In this document: positions 1 to 8,313 of the stretch, one piece after another
Layout: every line of letters begins with the position of its first letter
Position numbering within the stretch: position 1 is the first letter of the stretch
Notes under the pieces: model-generated
The model's input: the letters and a program-made list of their open reading frames with translations, nothing else
Databases searched by the model: none
What the model was told of the DNA's origin: nothing
Source of the DNA: Actinomycetes bacterium
GTDB lineage: Bacteria > Actinomycetota > Thermoleophilia > Solirubrobacterales > 70-9
Direction of reading: 5' to 3'
NCBI GenBank assembly: GCA_023436605.1
Contig: JAEZIQ010000040.1
Coordinates: forward strand, 1-30,176
Length of the DNA stretch: 30,176 nt
Translations under genes and position numbers: made by a program

Positions 1-80
1 CGCTGCTGGTAGGTGAAGTCCTGATCAATTTCGCGCGCAAGAAGAATTCGCGCGACGACGATGGTTCCCGCCCTGACTAA
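1..80 (+). CDS. C-terminal end of a probable membrane protein (partial)
   Basis: Reading from base 3, the plus strand is open to a TAA at 78-80 and encodes 25 residues: LLVGEVLINFARKK followed by a charged tail ending SRPD. This looks like the end of a last transmembrane helix with a positive-inside basic cap and a short Asp/Arg tail. The rest of the gene lies left of the window. Its stop overlaps the stop codon of the convergent cyclic-di-GMP gene (77-79). No family can be named from so short a piece, and the frame could be open by chance. Confidence 0.45.
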   Translation, partial: LLVGEVLINFARKKNSRDDDGSRPD

Positions 81-3000
81 CCCTTGACCGCGGGGTCCAT
101 GGACCGGGCGGGGTGAACGGTCAGGTCCAGTCGGTCCAGCGGCCGGGGCCGGCCGAGGTAGTGGCCCTGAACAAAGTCGACTCCGAACTCCTGGACCATC
201 TCCAGGGTCTCGACGTCCTCGACCTGTTCGGCCACCGTCATCTTGCCCATGCCCCGGGAGATCTGAACCAGGGCCTTGACCAGCAGGCGGTTGACCGGAT
301 CCGAGGCCAGGTTGTGCACGAACTCACCGTCGATCTTCACGTAATCGAAGGCCAGGTGTTTGAGGTAATAGAAGGATGCGAAGCCGGTCCCGAAATCATC
401 GAGGGCGAACCCACAGCCGAGTTCGTTCATCCGGGCGGAGAACTCCCGGGCGCGGGTCATGTTTCCGATCGCGCTGGTCTCGGTCACTTCGAAAATCAGG
501 TTGGCGGGATCGACTCCCGTTTTCTCCAGCTCACTCTGGACGTACTCCGCCAGTTTCGGGTCGCCGACCGTCCGACCGGAAAGGTTGACCTGAAGCCGGG
601 GTGACTTGGCCGGATCGAGATCAGCCAGCGTCGCGATCGCCTTGCGGATCACCCAGGCATCCAGCTCCTGGACCAGGTCATGACGCTCCGCGGTCGGCAG
701 GAAAGCTCCGGGGCGGATGATCGCGCCCCCCTGGTCCTGCATCCGAATGAACAACTCGAAATGCGGAGGCCCTCCCCCCTCCAGCCGCATGATCGGCTGG
801 GCGAAGAGCAACAACTCGTCGTGGTCGAGCGCGTTGCGAAGCCGCCCTGCCCAGTCGATGCCGAGCGTCACTCCCGAGCTCTCCCCCGGACGGAAAAGCT
901 TTGCCCCGTTGCGACCCGCGTCCTTGGCCTCGTACATCGCGATGTCGGCCTGCATCATCAGGGTTTCCTCGGGGACCGGATCCCGTTCCGACGCGACCGC
1001 CACACCGATGCTGGCGGTGATCCGGGCAGCATGTTCCGCTCCTTCGACCCGCACGTCGCGGGCAACCAGGTGCACCAGCTCCTCGGCCATGGCGAGCGCG
1101 TCCTTCGGTGAGATGTCGCGCAGCACGATCACGAACTCGTCGCCCCCCTGTCGGGCAAGAGTGTCATCCGAACGGATCCGGCTCTTGAGGAGCTCCGCGG
1201 TCCGGACGATCAGGCGGTCACCGACCGTGTGCCCGTAGCTGTCGTTCACGAACTTGAAGTTGTCGAGGTCGATAACCAGGATCGCGATGCCCTCACCGTG
1301 ACCGGAATCGATCGCAGACGTAAGTTCTTCCTCGAACCGGCGACGGTTGTAGAGGCCGGTCAGGGGGTCATGGTCAGCCAGGTACTTGAGCTGCTGGCTG
1401 AGGCGTTGACGCTCCGTGATGTCCTCGACCATCGACAGCGCCTGATACGCGGTGCCGTCAGTGTTACGCAGCATCGCCACGGTGAGATAGATCCAGACCA
1501 CCTCGCCGTTCTTGCGGATGTACCGCTTCTCCATCGTGAAGCCATCGCGCTCGCCTGCGAACAGCTCACCGGTCAGCGCCAGATCCTTCTCGAGGTCGTC
1601 GGGATGGGTGATCTCGGCGAAACTCATATTCGCGAGCTCTTCGGCGGTGTATCCGGTGATCGTCTCGAAGCTCTGGTTGACCTTTTCGAACATACCTTCG
1701 GCAGTGATCAGGCAGAGGCCGATCGGACTCTGTTCGAAGACCTGCTGGAAACGCATCTCGGCCTGTTTGCTGGCGTGGATCGCCGCCTGCTCCTCGGTCA
1801 CGTCGTACGTCACGAGGATCACTGATGCGCCGTGTTCGGGAACGAGGGTGATCACCGCGTTGGTCCGGGTCCACATGTCCGAGCCGTCCTTGCGGCGCGA
1901 CCGGTTGACGTAGCTGGTTTCGCCGTACTCGGCCAGGTCCCTGAGAGTCTGGGCCCTGAACTCGGTTTCCTCCTCGGAAAGGTCGGTTGGCGCCAGAATC
2001 TCCGGGCTCTGACCGATCAGCTCCCCCCTCCGAAAGCCGTGCATCTCGTCGAACTGCGGGTTGGTCAGGACAATGCGCCAGTCCGAGATCCGCGTCACCA
2101 CGACACCCTCAGACATTCGGGCGAGAACCGCCGCCTGGGAGGAGAGGTCCGATGAGGCCTTCCGCCAGCTTTCGTAAAAGCCCTGGAGCCGCAACGACGC
2201 GTAGGTGATCATCCAGAGCAGGATCGCGAGCATGAGGATCTTGTCGAACCCCTTGACCAGCGCGGCGTCTTCGCCCCTCAGTCGCTCGGCCAGCGCATCT
2301 GTGACCACCATGGTCAAAGGAATCAGCAAGGCCGTCGGCACCAGGAGCCGGGCCATCGACGGTCCAGGTCCGGTGCTGGTCATGAACCGTCCCACGCCCC
2401 GGTTGGGCCTCATCAGGACATACCCCGTGTACACCATGCCGATCGCCAGCGTGCCCGGAAAGCTGAATGCTGCGGAGGCCACCGTGTCGAGGGACTCCAC
2501 CTGGGAGCGGGTGATAAGCGACATCAGCATCGTGACCCCGGCGACGGGGGTAAGAAATGCCTGCCAGCGATAACGCGGGGCGCCCCAGTCGACCGTGATC
2601 AGGGAGAAAGCGACGACGGGGAGGATCACCAAGGCTCCAAGCGAGGGGCTGCGCAGAACCCCGCGTCCCCAGTCGATCGGCGAATCGCCGATCAGGTCTG
2701 CCGCCAGGAGACCCAGAGAAACGACCAAAACTCCCCATGCGAATGCCCGGCCGAACCGGGCCGAGGTTTCGGACCGGCCCTGTCTGCTCATCAGCAGAGA
2801 TACCGAGAGGAACCCGATCAGGATGGCCGACGCGAGCGGGAATGGATACCCGTTGAAAAAGGTGCCGGACAGGAGGCCCGAATCAAAGATTGCCCCGAGG
2901 ATCCCGGACAGGCTGATTGCGGCACCAGCCCAGCCGAACCAGGTCGCTGCCTTCCCGACCAGCAGCACCCAGAACCACCGGTAGCTGCCGGGACCGGAGC

Positions 3001-3145
3001 CCTCCGCCCAGAAAGTTTCCGGGTCGGGCTTCCTCTCGAGCGCCTCCCGTTCGGCCAGCTCGATCATTCGCCCACGGTTGATCGTCAACTCATCCGAATC
3101 CGGAAAGTTTCTGTCGGCCCGCTCTTCTGGGTTGGACAAGCGCAT
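77..3145 (-). CDS. Membrane-bound PAS-PAS-GGDEF-EAL cyclic-di-GMP synthase/phosphodiesterase
   Basis: A 1022-residue dual-domain enzyme that should make and/or degrade the second messenger cyclic di-GMP at the inner face of the membrane. About eight hydrophobic helices lie between residues 57 and 320, followed by PAS domains at about 340-455 and 465-582. The GGDEF domain (about 588-755) has an intact GGDEF at 667-671 and an RxxD inhibitory site at R658-D661. The EAL domain (about 768-1005) keeps E797 (written ELF, not EAL), N854, E886, D916-D917 in DDFGTG, K937, E973 and Q993, so both activities look possible. The ATG at 3145 directly abuts an AAGGAG with no spacer, which is unusual; Met27 is the next candidate start. 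The membrane part matches no sensor fold I can name. It lies downstream of and parallel to the ABC-F gene, 84 bases apart. Confidence 0.93.
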   Translation of the reverse strand: MRLSNPEERADRNFPDSDELTINRGRMIELAEREALERKPDPETFWAEGSGPGSYRWFWVLLVGKAATWFGWAGAAISLSGILGAIFDSGLLSGTFFNGYPFPLASAILIGFLSVSLLMSRQGRSETSARFGRAFAWGVLVVSLGLLAADLIGDSPIDWGRGVLRSPSLGALVILPVVAFSLITVDWGAPRYRWQAFLTPVAGVTMLMSLITRSQVESLDTVASAAFSFPGTLAIGMVYTGYVLMRPNRGVGRFMTSTGPGPSMARLLVPTALLIPLTMVVTDALAERLRGEDAALVKGFDKILMLAILLWMITYASLRLQGFYESWRKASSDLSSQAAVLARMSEGVVVTRISDWRIVLTNPQFDEMHGFRRGELIGQSPEILAPTDLSEEETEFRAQTLRDLAEYGETSYVNRSRRKDGSDMWTRTNAVITLVPEHGASVILVTYDVTEEQAAIHASKQAEMRFQQVFEQSPIGLCLITAEGMFEKVNQSFETITGYTAEELANMSFAEITHPDDLEKDLALTGELFAGERDGFTMEKRYIRKNGEVVWIYLTVAMLRNTDGTAYQALSMVEDITERQRLSQQLKYLADHDPLTGLYNRRRFEEELTSAIDSGHGEGIAILVIDLDNFKFVNDSYGHTVGDRLIVRTAELLKSRIRSDDTLARQGGDEFVIVLRDISPKDALAMAEELVHLVARDVRVEGAEHAARITASIGVAVASERDPVPEETLMMQADIAMYEAKDAGRNGAKLFRPGESSGVTLGIDWAGRLRNALDHDELLLFAQPIMRLEGGGPPHFELFIRMQDQGGAIIRPGAFLPTAERHDLVQELDAWVIRKAIATLADLDPAKSPRLQVNLSGRTVGDPKLAEYVQSELEKTGVDPANLIFEVTETSAIGNMTRAREFSARMNELGCGFALDDFGTGFASFYYLKHLAFDYVKIDGEFVHNLASDPVNRLLVKALVQISRGMGKMTVAEQVEDVETLEMVQEFGVDFVQGHYLGRPRPLDRLDLTVHPARSMDPAVKG

Positions 3146-3151
3146 CTCCTT

Positions 3152-3169
3152 GGGGCAACACCTTGCCCC
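3152..3169 (-). promoter_or_regulatory. Perfect hairpin abutting the ribosome-binding site of the cyclic-di-GMP gene
   Basis: On the minus strand GGGGCAA, a GGTG loop and TTGCCCC form a perfect 7-bp stem. It is followed immediately by AAGGAG and the ATG at 3145. With no T run after it, it is more likely to affect translation initiation than to terminate. Function is inferred only. Confidence 0.4.
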
Positions 3170-3229
3170 CCGAACCTAACAGTTGACTTCCCGGAAACGG
3201 CAACCGCGAAACCCGCTGACGGCCTGAAT

Positions 3230-5158
3230 TCAGACCGCAGCTTCCTCCGCTGCTTCACGGGCAATCCGGTCGGCTTCTTCCCACTCTGCGTACAGCGACG
3301 TTATCTTCGCTTTGGCCTCGTCATGGCGACGGGTCGCAGCTTCGGTCTTCTCCGGAGAAGACCAGGCCGCGGGGTCGGCCAGTTCGTCCTCGAGCTCAGC
3401 CAGCGAGGACTCGGCCCTCTCGATCTTTTTCTCGAGGTTTTCGACCTTGCGCTTTGCTCTCGCTACTTCCTTGCCCTGTGATCCGCCCCGCCGGGCGTTC
3501 TCAGAGCGCCGGGAGCGTTTCGAAGCACCCGCCTGGCGCTCAAGTTCCAGTTCCTTTTCTTCGTCCCGCTGCTTCTGGTACTCGGCCCACCCCATCAGGT
3601 GGTTGGTCAGCTCTCCGTTCTCGCAAACCAGCGTCCGGTTGCCGACGGCCTCGAGCAGGGCCCGGTCGTGGGAGATCAGGATCAGCGCCCCGGGAAAAGC
3701 CAACAGCGCATCCTCGAGCGCCTCGCGGCTCTCGACGTCGAGATGGTTGGTTGGCTCGTCCAGCAACAGGAGGTTGGCTCCCGAAGCGACCAGAATCGCC
3801 AGCGAAAGCCGGCGCTGCTCGCCGCCGGAAATGTCGGTGAGCTGCTTGTTGACGTCCTCCCCGGAGAACAGGAAGGCGCCGAGCAGGTCGCGTACCTTCT
3901 GCCCGGTTAGTCCGGTCTCCCGCGCGGCGGCTTCGAGCACGGTCCCGTCCCCGGAAGCGGTGTCCGCATGCTGCGACAGGTAGCCGATCTTGCCGTTGTG
4001 TCCGAGTTTCACATGGCCTGCTGCCGGCTTCCGCTCACCGGCCAGGGTGGAAAGCAGGGTCGTCTTGCCAGCTCCGTTGGGTCCGACCAGGACCACGTGC
4101 TCATCCCTTTCCACCAGCAGGTTGGCATCCTCGAGCAGAACCCGTCCGGGCACTTCAATTCGGCCACCGACCATCTTCAGCACGACGCGGCTGGCTCGTT
4201 CCGGCTGGGCGAACTCGAAGGCCAGCACCCGTCGGTCCTGGGGATCCACGGTCGCCGCGTTCTTCTTCACCCTCTCTATCTGCTTGACCCTGGACTGGGC
4301 CTGACGGGCCTTGGTGGCCTTGTAGCGGAAGCGTTCGACGAACCGCTCCATGCGCGCAATCTCGGCCTGCTGCTTCTCGATCTGCTTGCCGAGGGCGACC
4401 TGGCGGGCGGCCTGTTCCTTGCGCCACGCATGCCAGGGACCGGAGAAGAACCTCGCCTTGCCGGCTTCGAGTTCGAGGACCGAGGTGCCGACGGATTCCA
4501 GGAACCAGCGGTCATGGGCGACCAGAACCACGCTTGCGTCGAGATCTTTCAGGTACTCCTCGAGCCACTCGAGGGTCGGGATGTCGAGGTGATTGGTCGG
4601 CTCGTCGAGGAGCAGGAGGTCAGCCCTCGCCCCGAGCGCGCGGGCCAATGACGCGCGGGTCAGCTCGCCGCCCGAGAAGGATGAGAGGGGACGGGCAAAT
4701 TCCTCGTCATCGAAACCGAGTCCCCGGAGAACGACAAGCACTTCGTCCCGCCACCGGTAGCCGCCGGCGAGTTCGAGCCGTTGTTGCGCGTCGGCGTAGG
4801 CACGCATCGTCTCGTCGGAGTGATCCCCACCTGACATCGAGTCCTCGAGCTGCTGCAGCTCCTGTTCGGTGGCGATCACATCGGCCCGCCCCGTGAACAC
4901 GTAATCCTGAAGGGAGAGGCCCTGGTCCCGCGGCGGACGCTGGTCGTGAAGCGCGATCCGGGCGCCTTTCTGGTAGCTGAGCGATCCTGAATCGTTCTCC
5001 GCCTCCCCGGCCAGAATTCTGAGCAGGGTCGATTTTCCGGCGCCGTTGCGGCCGGAAAGGGTCATGCGATCTCCTCGCATGAGTTTGAATGAGACCTCCG
5101 AAAACAGCGGGTCCCCGCCGACGTGGATGCCGATCGATGTTGCCGTTACCACTGCCAT
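3230..5158 (-). CDS. ABC-F family ATPase (Uup/EttA/YdiF type)
   Basis: A soluble protein with two ABC ATPase domains and no membrane segment, the hallmark of ABC-F factors, which act on the ribosome in translation or antibiotic protection. Counting from the TTG at 5164, Walker A is at 38-46 (GRNGAGKST), the signature SGGEL at 164-168 and Walker B DEPTNHLD from 187. The second domain has GPNGAGKTT from 361, SGGEQ at 446-450 and DEPTNHLD from 469. A charged linker of about 245-305 separates them, and a coiled coil rich in Lys/Glu fills about 530-640, as in Uup and YdiF. I prefer the ATG at 5158 over the TTG two codons upstream; neither has a good Shine-Dalgarno. No resistance specificity can be assigned. 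The gene diverges from the GH15 gene across 156 bases. Confidence 0.92.
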   Translation of the reverse strand: MAVVTATSIGIHVGGDPLFSEVSFKLMRGDRMTLSGRNGAGKSTLLRILAGEAENDSGSLSYQKGARIALHDQRPPRDQGLSLQDYVFTGRADVIATEQELQQLEDSMSGGDHSDETMRAYADAQQRLELAGGYRWRDEVLVVLRGLGFDDEEFARPLSSFSGGELTRASLARALGARADLLLLDEPTNHLDIPTLEWLEEYLKDLDASVVLVAHDRWFLESVGTSVLELEAGKARFFSGPWHAWRKEQAARQVALGKQIEKQQAEIARMERFVERFRYKATKARQAQSRVKQIERVKKNAATVDPQDRRVLAFEFAQPERASRVVLKMVGGRIEVPGRVLLEDANLLVERDEHVVLVGPNGAGKTTLLSTLAGERKPAAGHVKLGHNGKIGYLSQHADTASGDGTVLEAAARETGLTGQKVRDLLGAFLFSGEDVNKQLTDISGGEQRRLSLAILVASGANLLLLDEPTNHLDVESREALEDALLAFPGALILISHDRALLEAVGNRTLVCENGELTNHLMGWAEYQKQRDEEKELELERQAGASKRSRRSENARRGGSQGKEVARAKRKVENLEKKIERAESSLAELEDELADPAAWSSPEKTEAATRRHDEAKAKITSLYAEWEEADRIAREAAEEAAV

Positions 5159-5260
5159 GGACAAGTGAGGCTACCCGGACAGGCAGTTCCCGGATTGCCA
5201 CCCTGCAGAGCCCCCGCCAACCATCCTCTATTTCGAGCGGGGGAGCGGGTGATCTGTTGT

Positions 5261-5280
5261 CGCCCGGCAGAGGCCGGGCG
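5261..5280 (+). other. Perfect 8-bp hairpin in the GH15 leader (first of two)
   Basis: CGCCCGGC, loop AGAG, GCCGGGCG. It lies four bases before a second perfect hairpin in the divergent region between the ABC-F and GH15 genes. There is no T run after it. No other element is recognised between 5159 and 5260. Confidence 0.5.
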
Positions 5281-5284
5281 GCTC

Positions 5285-5308
5285 GGCTGTCATTTATGAC
5301 AGCCTTTT
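5285..5308 (+). terminator. Intrinsic-terminator-like hairpin directly before the GH15 start
   Basis: GGCTGTCA, loop TTTA, TGACAGCC, then TTTT: a perfect 8-bp stem with a short T run on the plus strand, ending six bases before the ATG at 5315. Its position, upstream of the gene it points toward and with no upstream plus-strand gene nearby, fits an attenuator or leader structure better than an end-of-gene terminator. It leaves no room for a Shine-Dalgarno before 5315. Confidence 0.5.
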
Positions 5309-5314
5309 CGGTGT

Positions 5315-7294
5315 ATGAGCAACGGCGGCTTCGACCCTCACCCGCACTCCGGTCCCCAGTTCGGGCATTCCTTCGAGTCCCAGATCGCGACCCAGGAATC
5401 GGTGCCAGGCGTGTCTCCCTACCCACCGATCGCCGACTACGGGTTCCTTTCCGACGGCGAGGTTTCGGCCCTTGTCGCACCAAGCGGGAACATCGAATGG
5501 CTCTGCCTGCCGCGCTTCGATTCACCCAGCATCTTCGGTTCGATCCTCGACCGCAGCGCCGGCAATTTCAGGCTCGGTCCGGCCGACATAAATGTCCCCA
5601 GCCACCGCCGCTACCTGCCGGGAACCAACGTGCTGGAGACCAGCTGGGGCACGGGCGATGGCTGGATCATCGTCCGTGACGTGCTCCTGATCGGGCCCTG
5701 GCACCACGAGAAGGACCGCTCCGGGACCCATCGCCGGGCCCCGACCGACTATGACGCCGACCACGTGCTGCTGCGCATGGTTCGCTGCGTTCACGGTGAG
5801 GTCCAGCTGACCCTCGACTGCAAGCCGGTCTTCGATTACGGCCGGGTCCCGGCCCAGTGGGAGTACACGGGCGACGCCTACCACGAGGGCCTGGCAACCG
5901 CCCCGGGCATCGACCTTGAGCTGCGACTGAACACTGACATGAACCTCGGTTTCGAAGGTCCGCGCACCACCGCCCGGACCATGCTCAAGGAAGGTGACGT
6001 GCGGTTCGTCGCTCTCTCCTGGAGCGAGCACCCCGCTCCACAGCACTACGACGAGGCCTATGACCGGCTGGTCTGGACCGCTCACCACTGGCAGAACTGG
6101 CTGGCTCGCGGAACTTTCCCGGACCATCCCTGGCGCGGCTACCTGGAAAGGTCGGCTCTCACCCTGAAGGGCCTGACCTACGCCCCGACCGGTGCCCTGA
6201 TCGCGGCCGCCACCACCTCGCTACCGGAAACTCCCGGCGGCGAACGCAACTGGGATTACCGCTTCTCCTGGATCCGCGACTCGACCTTCACCCTCTGGGG
6301 CCTCTACACGCTCGGATTCGACTGGGAAGCGAACGATTTCTTCTACTTCATCGCCGATGTCGCGGCCGGCGAAGGTGACATCCAGATCATGTATGGCGTG
6401 GCCGGCGAGAAGGAACTGGACGAGAAGATTCTCGATCACCTGCACGGTTACGAAGGGGCCAGCCCGGTGCGGATCGGCAACGGAGCCTTCGACCAGCGCC
6501 AGCATGACGTCTGGGGAGCGGTGCTCGATTCGTTCTATCTCCATACCAAGTCCCGCGACGGGATGCCGGAGGAAATCTGGCCGATCCTCAAGCGGCAGGT
6601 GAACGCGGCCCTCGAACATTGGCGCGAAACCGACCATGGGATCTGGGAGGTGCGCGGCAAGCCCCAGCACTTCACCTCTTCCAAGGTGATGTGCTGGGTC
6701 GCGGTCGATCGCGGCGCCCGTCTCGCCCGTCTGCGTGAAGAGCATGACCTGGCCGAACAGTGGCAGCTCGCCGCCGACGAGATCCACGCCGACATCTGCG
6801 AGAACGCGGTCGACGAGCGCGGCGTGTTCACCCAGCACTACGAGACCGACGCGCTGGATGCCTCCTGCCTGCTTCTGCCGTTGCTTCGCTTTCTCCCACC
6901 CAGCGACCCGAGAATCCGCAACACGGTCCTGGCGATCGCCGATGAACTGACCGAAGACGGTCTGGTGCTGCGATACCGGGTCCAGGAAACCGACGACGGT
7001 CTGAGCGGCGAGGAAGGAAGCTTCACGATCTGTTCCTTCTGGCTGGTAAGTGCCCTGGTCGAGATCGGTGAACTCAAGCGGGCCCGCGAGCTTTGTGAGC
7101 GCCTGCTCGGTTTCGCCAGCTCGCTCCAGCTATACGCCGAGGAAATCGACCCCCGCTCCGGCCGGCATCTGGGCAACTTCCCGCAGGCCTTCACCCATCT
7201 CGCCCTGATCAACGCCGTAATGCATGTGATCCGGGCCGAGCAGGAGTCGACGGCAACCAAAGACAAGACGACCTCGCCCCGCGCAACCCGCTGA
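5315..7294 (+). CDS. Glycoside hydrolase family 15 enzyme (trehalase/glucoamylase-like)
   Basis: A cytoplasmic inverting alpha-glucosidase of 659 residues; in actinobacteria close relatives are GH15 trehalases, so trehalose turnover is the best guess, with glucoamylase-type activity as the alternative. The N-terminal module (about 37-270) begins PPIADYGFLSDGEVSALV and continues EWLCLPRFDSPS, typical of trehalase-like GH15 N-domains. The (alpha/alpha)6 barrel carries ERNWDYRFSWIRDS (about 310), GIWEVRGKPQHF with candidate catalytic acid E445, and EEGSFTICSFW with candidate base E566 or E567. There is no signal peptide. Start: codons from ATG 5315 already show coding-like GC third positions, but that ATG follows a terminator-like hairpin and lacks a Shine-Dalgarno. 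GTG 5402, preceded by AGGA, would give 630 residues and still keep the whole conserved region. Confidence 0.92.
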   Translation: MSNGGFDPHPHSGPQFGHSFESQIATQESVPGVSPYPPIADYGFLSDGEVSALVAPSGNIEWLCLPRFDSPSIFGSILDRSAGNFRLGPADINVPSHRRYLPGTNVLETSWGTGDGWIIVRDVLLIGPWHHEKDRSGTHRRAPTDYDADHVLLRMVRCVHGEVQLTLDCKPVFDYGRVPAQWEYTGDAYHEGLATAPGIDLELRLNTDMNLGFEGPRTTARTMLKEGDVRFVALSWSEHPAPQHYDEAYDRLVWTAHHWQNWLARGTFPDHPWRGYLERSALTLKGLTYAPTGALIAAATTSLPETPGGERNWDYRFSWIRDSTFTLWGLYTLGFDWEANDFFYFIADVAAGEGDIQIMYGVAGEKELDEKILDHLHGYEGASPVRIGNGAFDQRQHDVWGAVLDSFYLHTKSRDGMPEEIWPILKRQVNAALEHWRETDHGIWEVRGKPQHFTSSKVMCWVAVDRGARLARLREEHDLAEQWQLAADEIHADICENAVDERGVFTQHYETDALDASCLLLPLLRFLPPSDPRIRNTVLAIADELTEDGLVLRYRVQETDDGLSGEEGSFTICSFWLVSALVEIGELKRARELCERLLGFASSLQLYAEEIDPRSGRHLGNFPQAFTHLALINAVMHVIRAEQESTATKDKTTSPRATR

Positions 7295-7296
7295 TT

Positions 7297-7314
7297 CGCT
7301 CCAGGCGAGCGTTT
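7297..7314 (+). terminator. Weak terminator hairpin after the GH15 gene
   Basis: CGCTC, loop CAGGC, GAGCG, then TTT, beginning three bases after the GH15 stop codon. The stem is only 5 bp, so this is tentative. Confidence 0.35.
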
Positions 7315-7381
7315 CGTAACTTTTCCTTCGGCTCCGGCCGGGTCGCAACTGACGAAGGTGACCGGTGTTACTTTCGACACC

Positions 7382-8209
7382 ATGAAACTTCGTCTCGTCA
7401 CACTCATTGCCCTGATCGCCACCGGCTTCGCCATCACTGCTTCCCCCGCATCGGCCCAGCGTCCGATCCCCGGGATCAAGCAGACCGTCGCCTTCAAGCA
7501 GTTGAAGAACTACGTTCAGATTCTGTACACCAAGCGTAACGTCGCCACCCCGTCGGCCCGCAAGGCGATCTACAAGACCAATCTGACCAGCCGTCGCAAC
7601 AACGCGAACCTCAAGGTCAACTCGCTTTACACCCAAAAGCTGAACCGCATCTCCAAGCAGGACGACAGGCAGGAACGGCGCCAGATCAAGCAGATCCGCA
7701 TCAACCAGAAGATGCAGGTCCAGGGCATCAAGCAGGACCTCGCCGAGCGAATCACCGACATCCAGTCCGACCAGAACGCCGCCGTCCAGCGGATCTTCAA
7801 CCGGTTCGCCCCCAGCATCAACAGCCGCGCCGATCAGCGTGACCGCCTCAAGCGTCAGCTCGCCCGCACCACCAACCCGACCCGGCGTGCCTCGCTGACC
7901 CGTCAGATCAACCGGCTCCAGACCCAGATCAACGGCCTGGTCAGTGACCGGACCACGGCTGTGAACAACGTCAACAGCCGTTACCAGGCCCGGATCACCA
8001 GCGTCACCAACCTGTACAACTCGCGGATCGCCAACGCCCGGTCAGCCGCCCAGCGTCAGATCCAGCAGGCCCGCAACGCCTGGCGTCAGACCTTCCGGAC
8101 CCAGGTGCAGGCCGCCAAGACCCGTCGCGACGCCCAGAAGGATCTGGTTGGAACGGTCGCCGAGCGCGGCTTCGGCTACATCGAGCAGATGCCGCCGGTC
8201 AACGAGTAA
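7382..8209 (+). CDS. Secreted Gln/Arg/Asn-rich coiled-coil protein of unknown function
   Basis: I do not recognise this 275-residue protein. From the ATG at 7382 it starts with a clear Sec signal peptide (MKLRLVTLIALIATGF, cleavage after ASPASA), which is why I prefer it over the GTG at 7358. The mature part is basic, has no cysteine and is almost wholly helical in character. It is dense in Gln, Arg, Asn, Ile and Ala with heptad-like spacing, for example RQINRLQTQINGL, from about residue 60 to 250. It ends in a less repetitive tail, GFGYIEQMPPVNE. Such composition suits an extended extracytoplasmic coiled coil that binds the cell wall or a polyanion, but this is inference. No strong Shine-Dalgarno is visible. 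A long stem-loop and an intrinsic terminator follow, so it is probably transcribed alone. Confidence 0.8.
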   Translation: MKLRLVTLIALIATGFAITASPASAQRPIPGIKQTVAFKQLKNYVQILYTKRNVATPSARKAIYKTNLTSRRNNANLKVNSLYTQKLNRISKQDDRQERRQIKQIRINQKMQVQGIKQDLAERITDIQSDQNAAVQRIFNRFAPSINSRADQRDRLKRQLARTTNPTRRASLTRQINRLQTQINGLVSDRTTAVNNVNSRYQARITSVTNLYNSRIANARSAAQRQIQQARNAWRQTFRTQVQAAKTRRDAQKDLVGTVAERGFGYIEQMPPVNE

Positions 8210-8211
8210 CC

Positions 8212-8258
8212 GACAGATTGAATCCGTCGGCGCTATTTGCCGACAGATTCAATCTGAC
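8212..8258 (+). repeat. 17-bp stem-loop in the 3' untranslated region
   Basis: CAGATTGAATC (8214-8224) pairs with GATTCAATCTG (8246-8256), and inside it GTCGG (8226-8230) pairs with CCGAC (8240-8244) across a single mismatch; the loop is CGCTATTTG. It starts three bases after the stop codon, and has no T run, so it is distinct from the terminator 11 bases further on. A role in mRNA 3'-end protection or an origin as a mobile palindrome are both possible. Confidence 0.75.
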
Positions 8259-8268
8259 GCTTAAAGCC

Positions 8269-8299
8269 AAAGGGCCCGCTAACCAGGCGGGCCCTTTTT
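8269..8299. terminator. Strong intrinsic terminator between the coiled-coil gene and ssrA
   Basis: GGGCCCGC (8272-8279), loop TAACCAG, GCGGGCCC (8287-8294), extended by AAA/TTT pairs, then TTTTT at 8295-8299 on the plus strand. On the minus strand the same stem is followed by TTTGGCTTT, so it can also end the tmRNA transcript 20 bases after its mature 3' end. Confidence 0.85.
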
Positions 8300-8313
8300 C
8301 TTTCGCTTCGTGA

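Noticed and set aside
3223..3232. The palindrome CTGAATTCAG at the ABC-F stop codon as an operator
   Set aside because: Ten bases, at the end of a coding region, with no second copy; chance is adequate.
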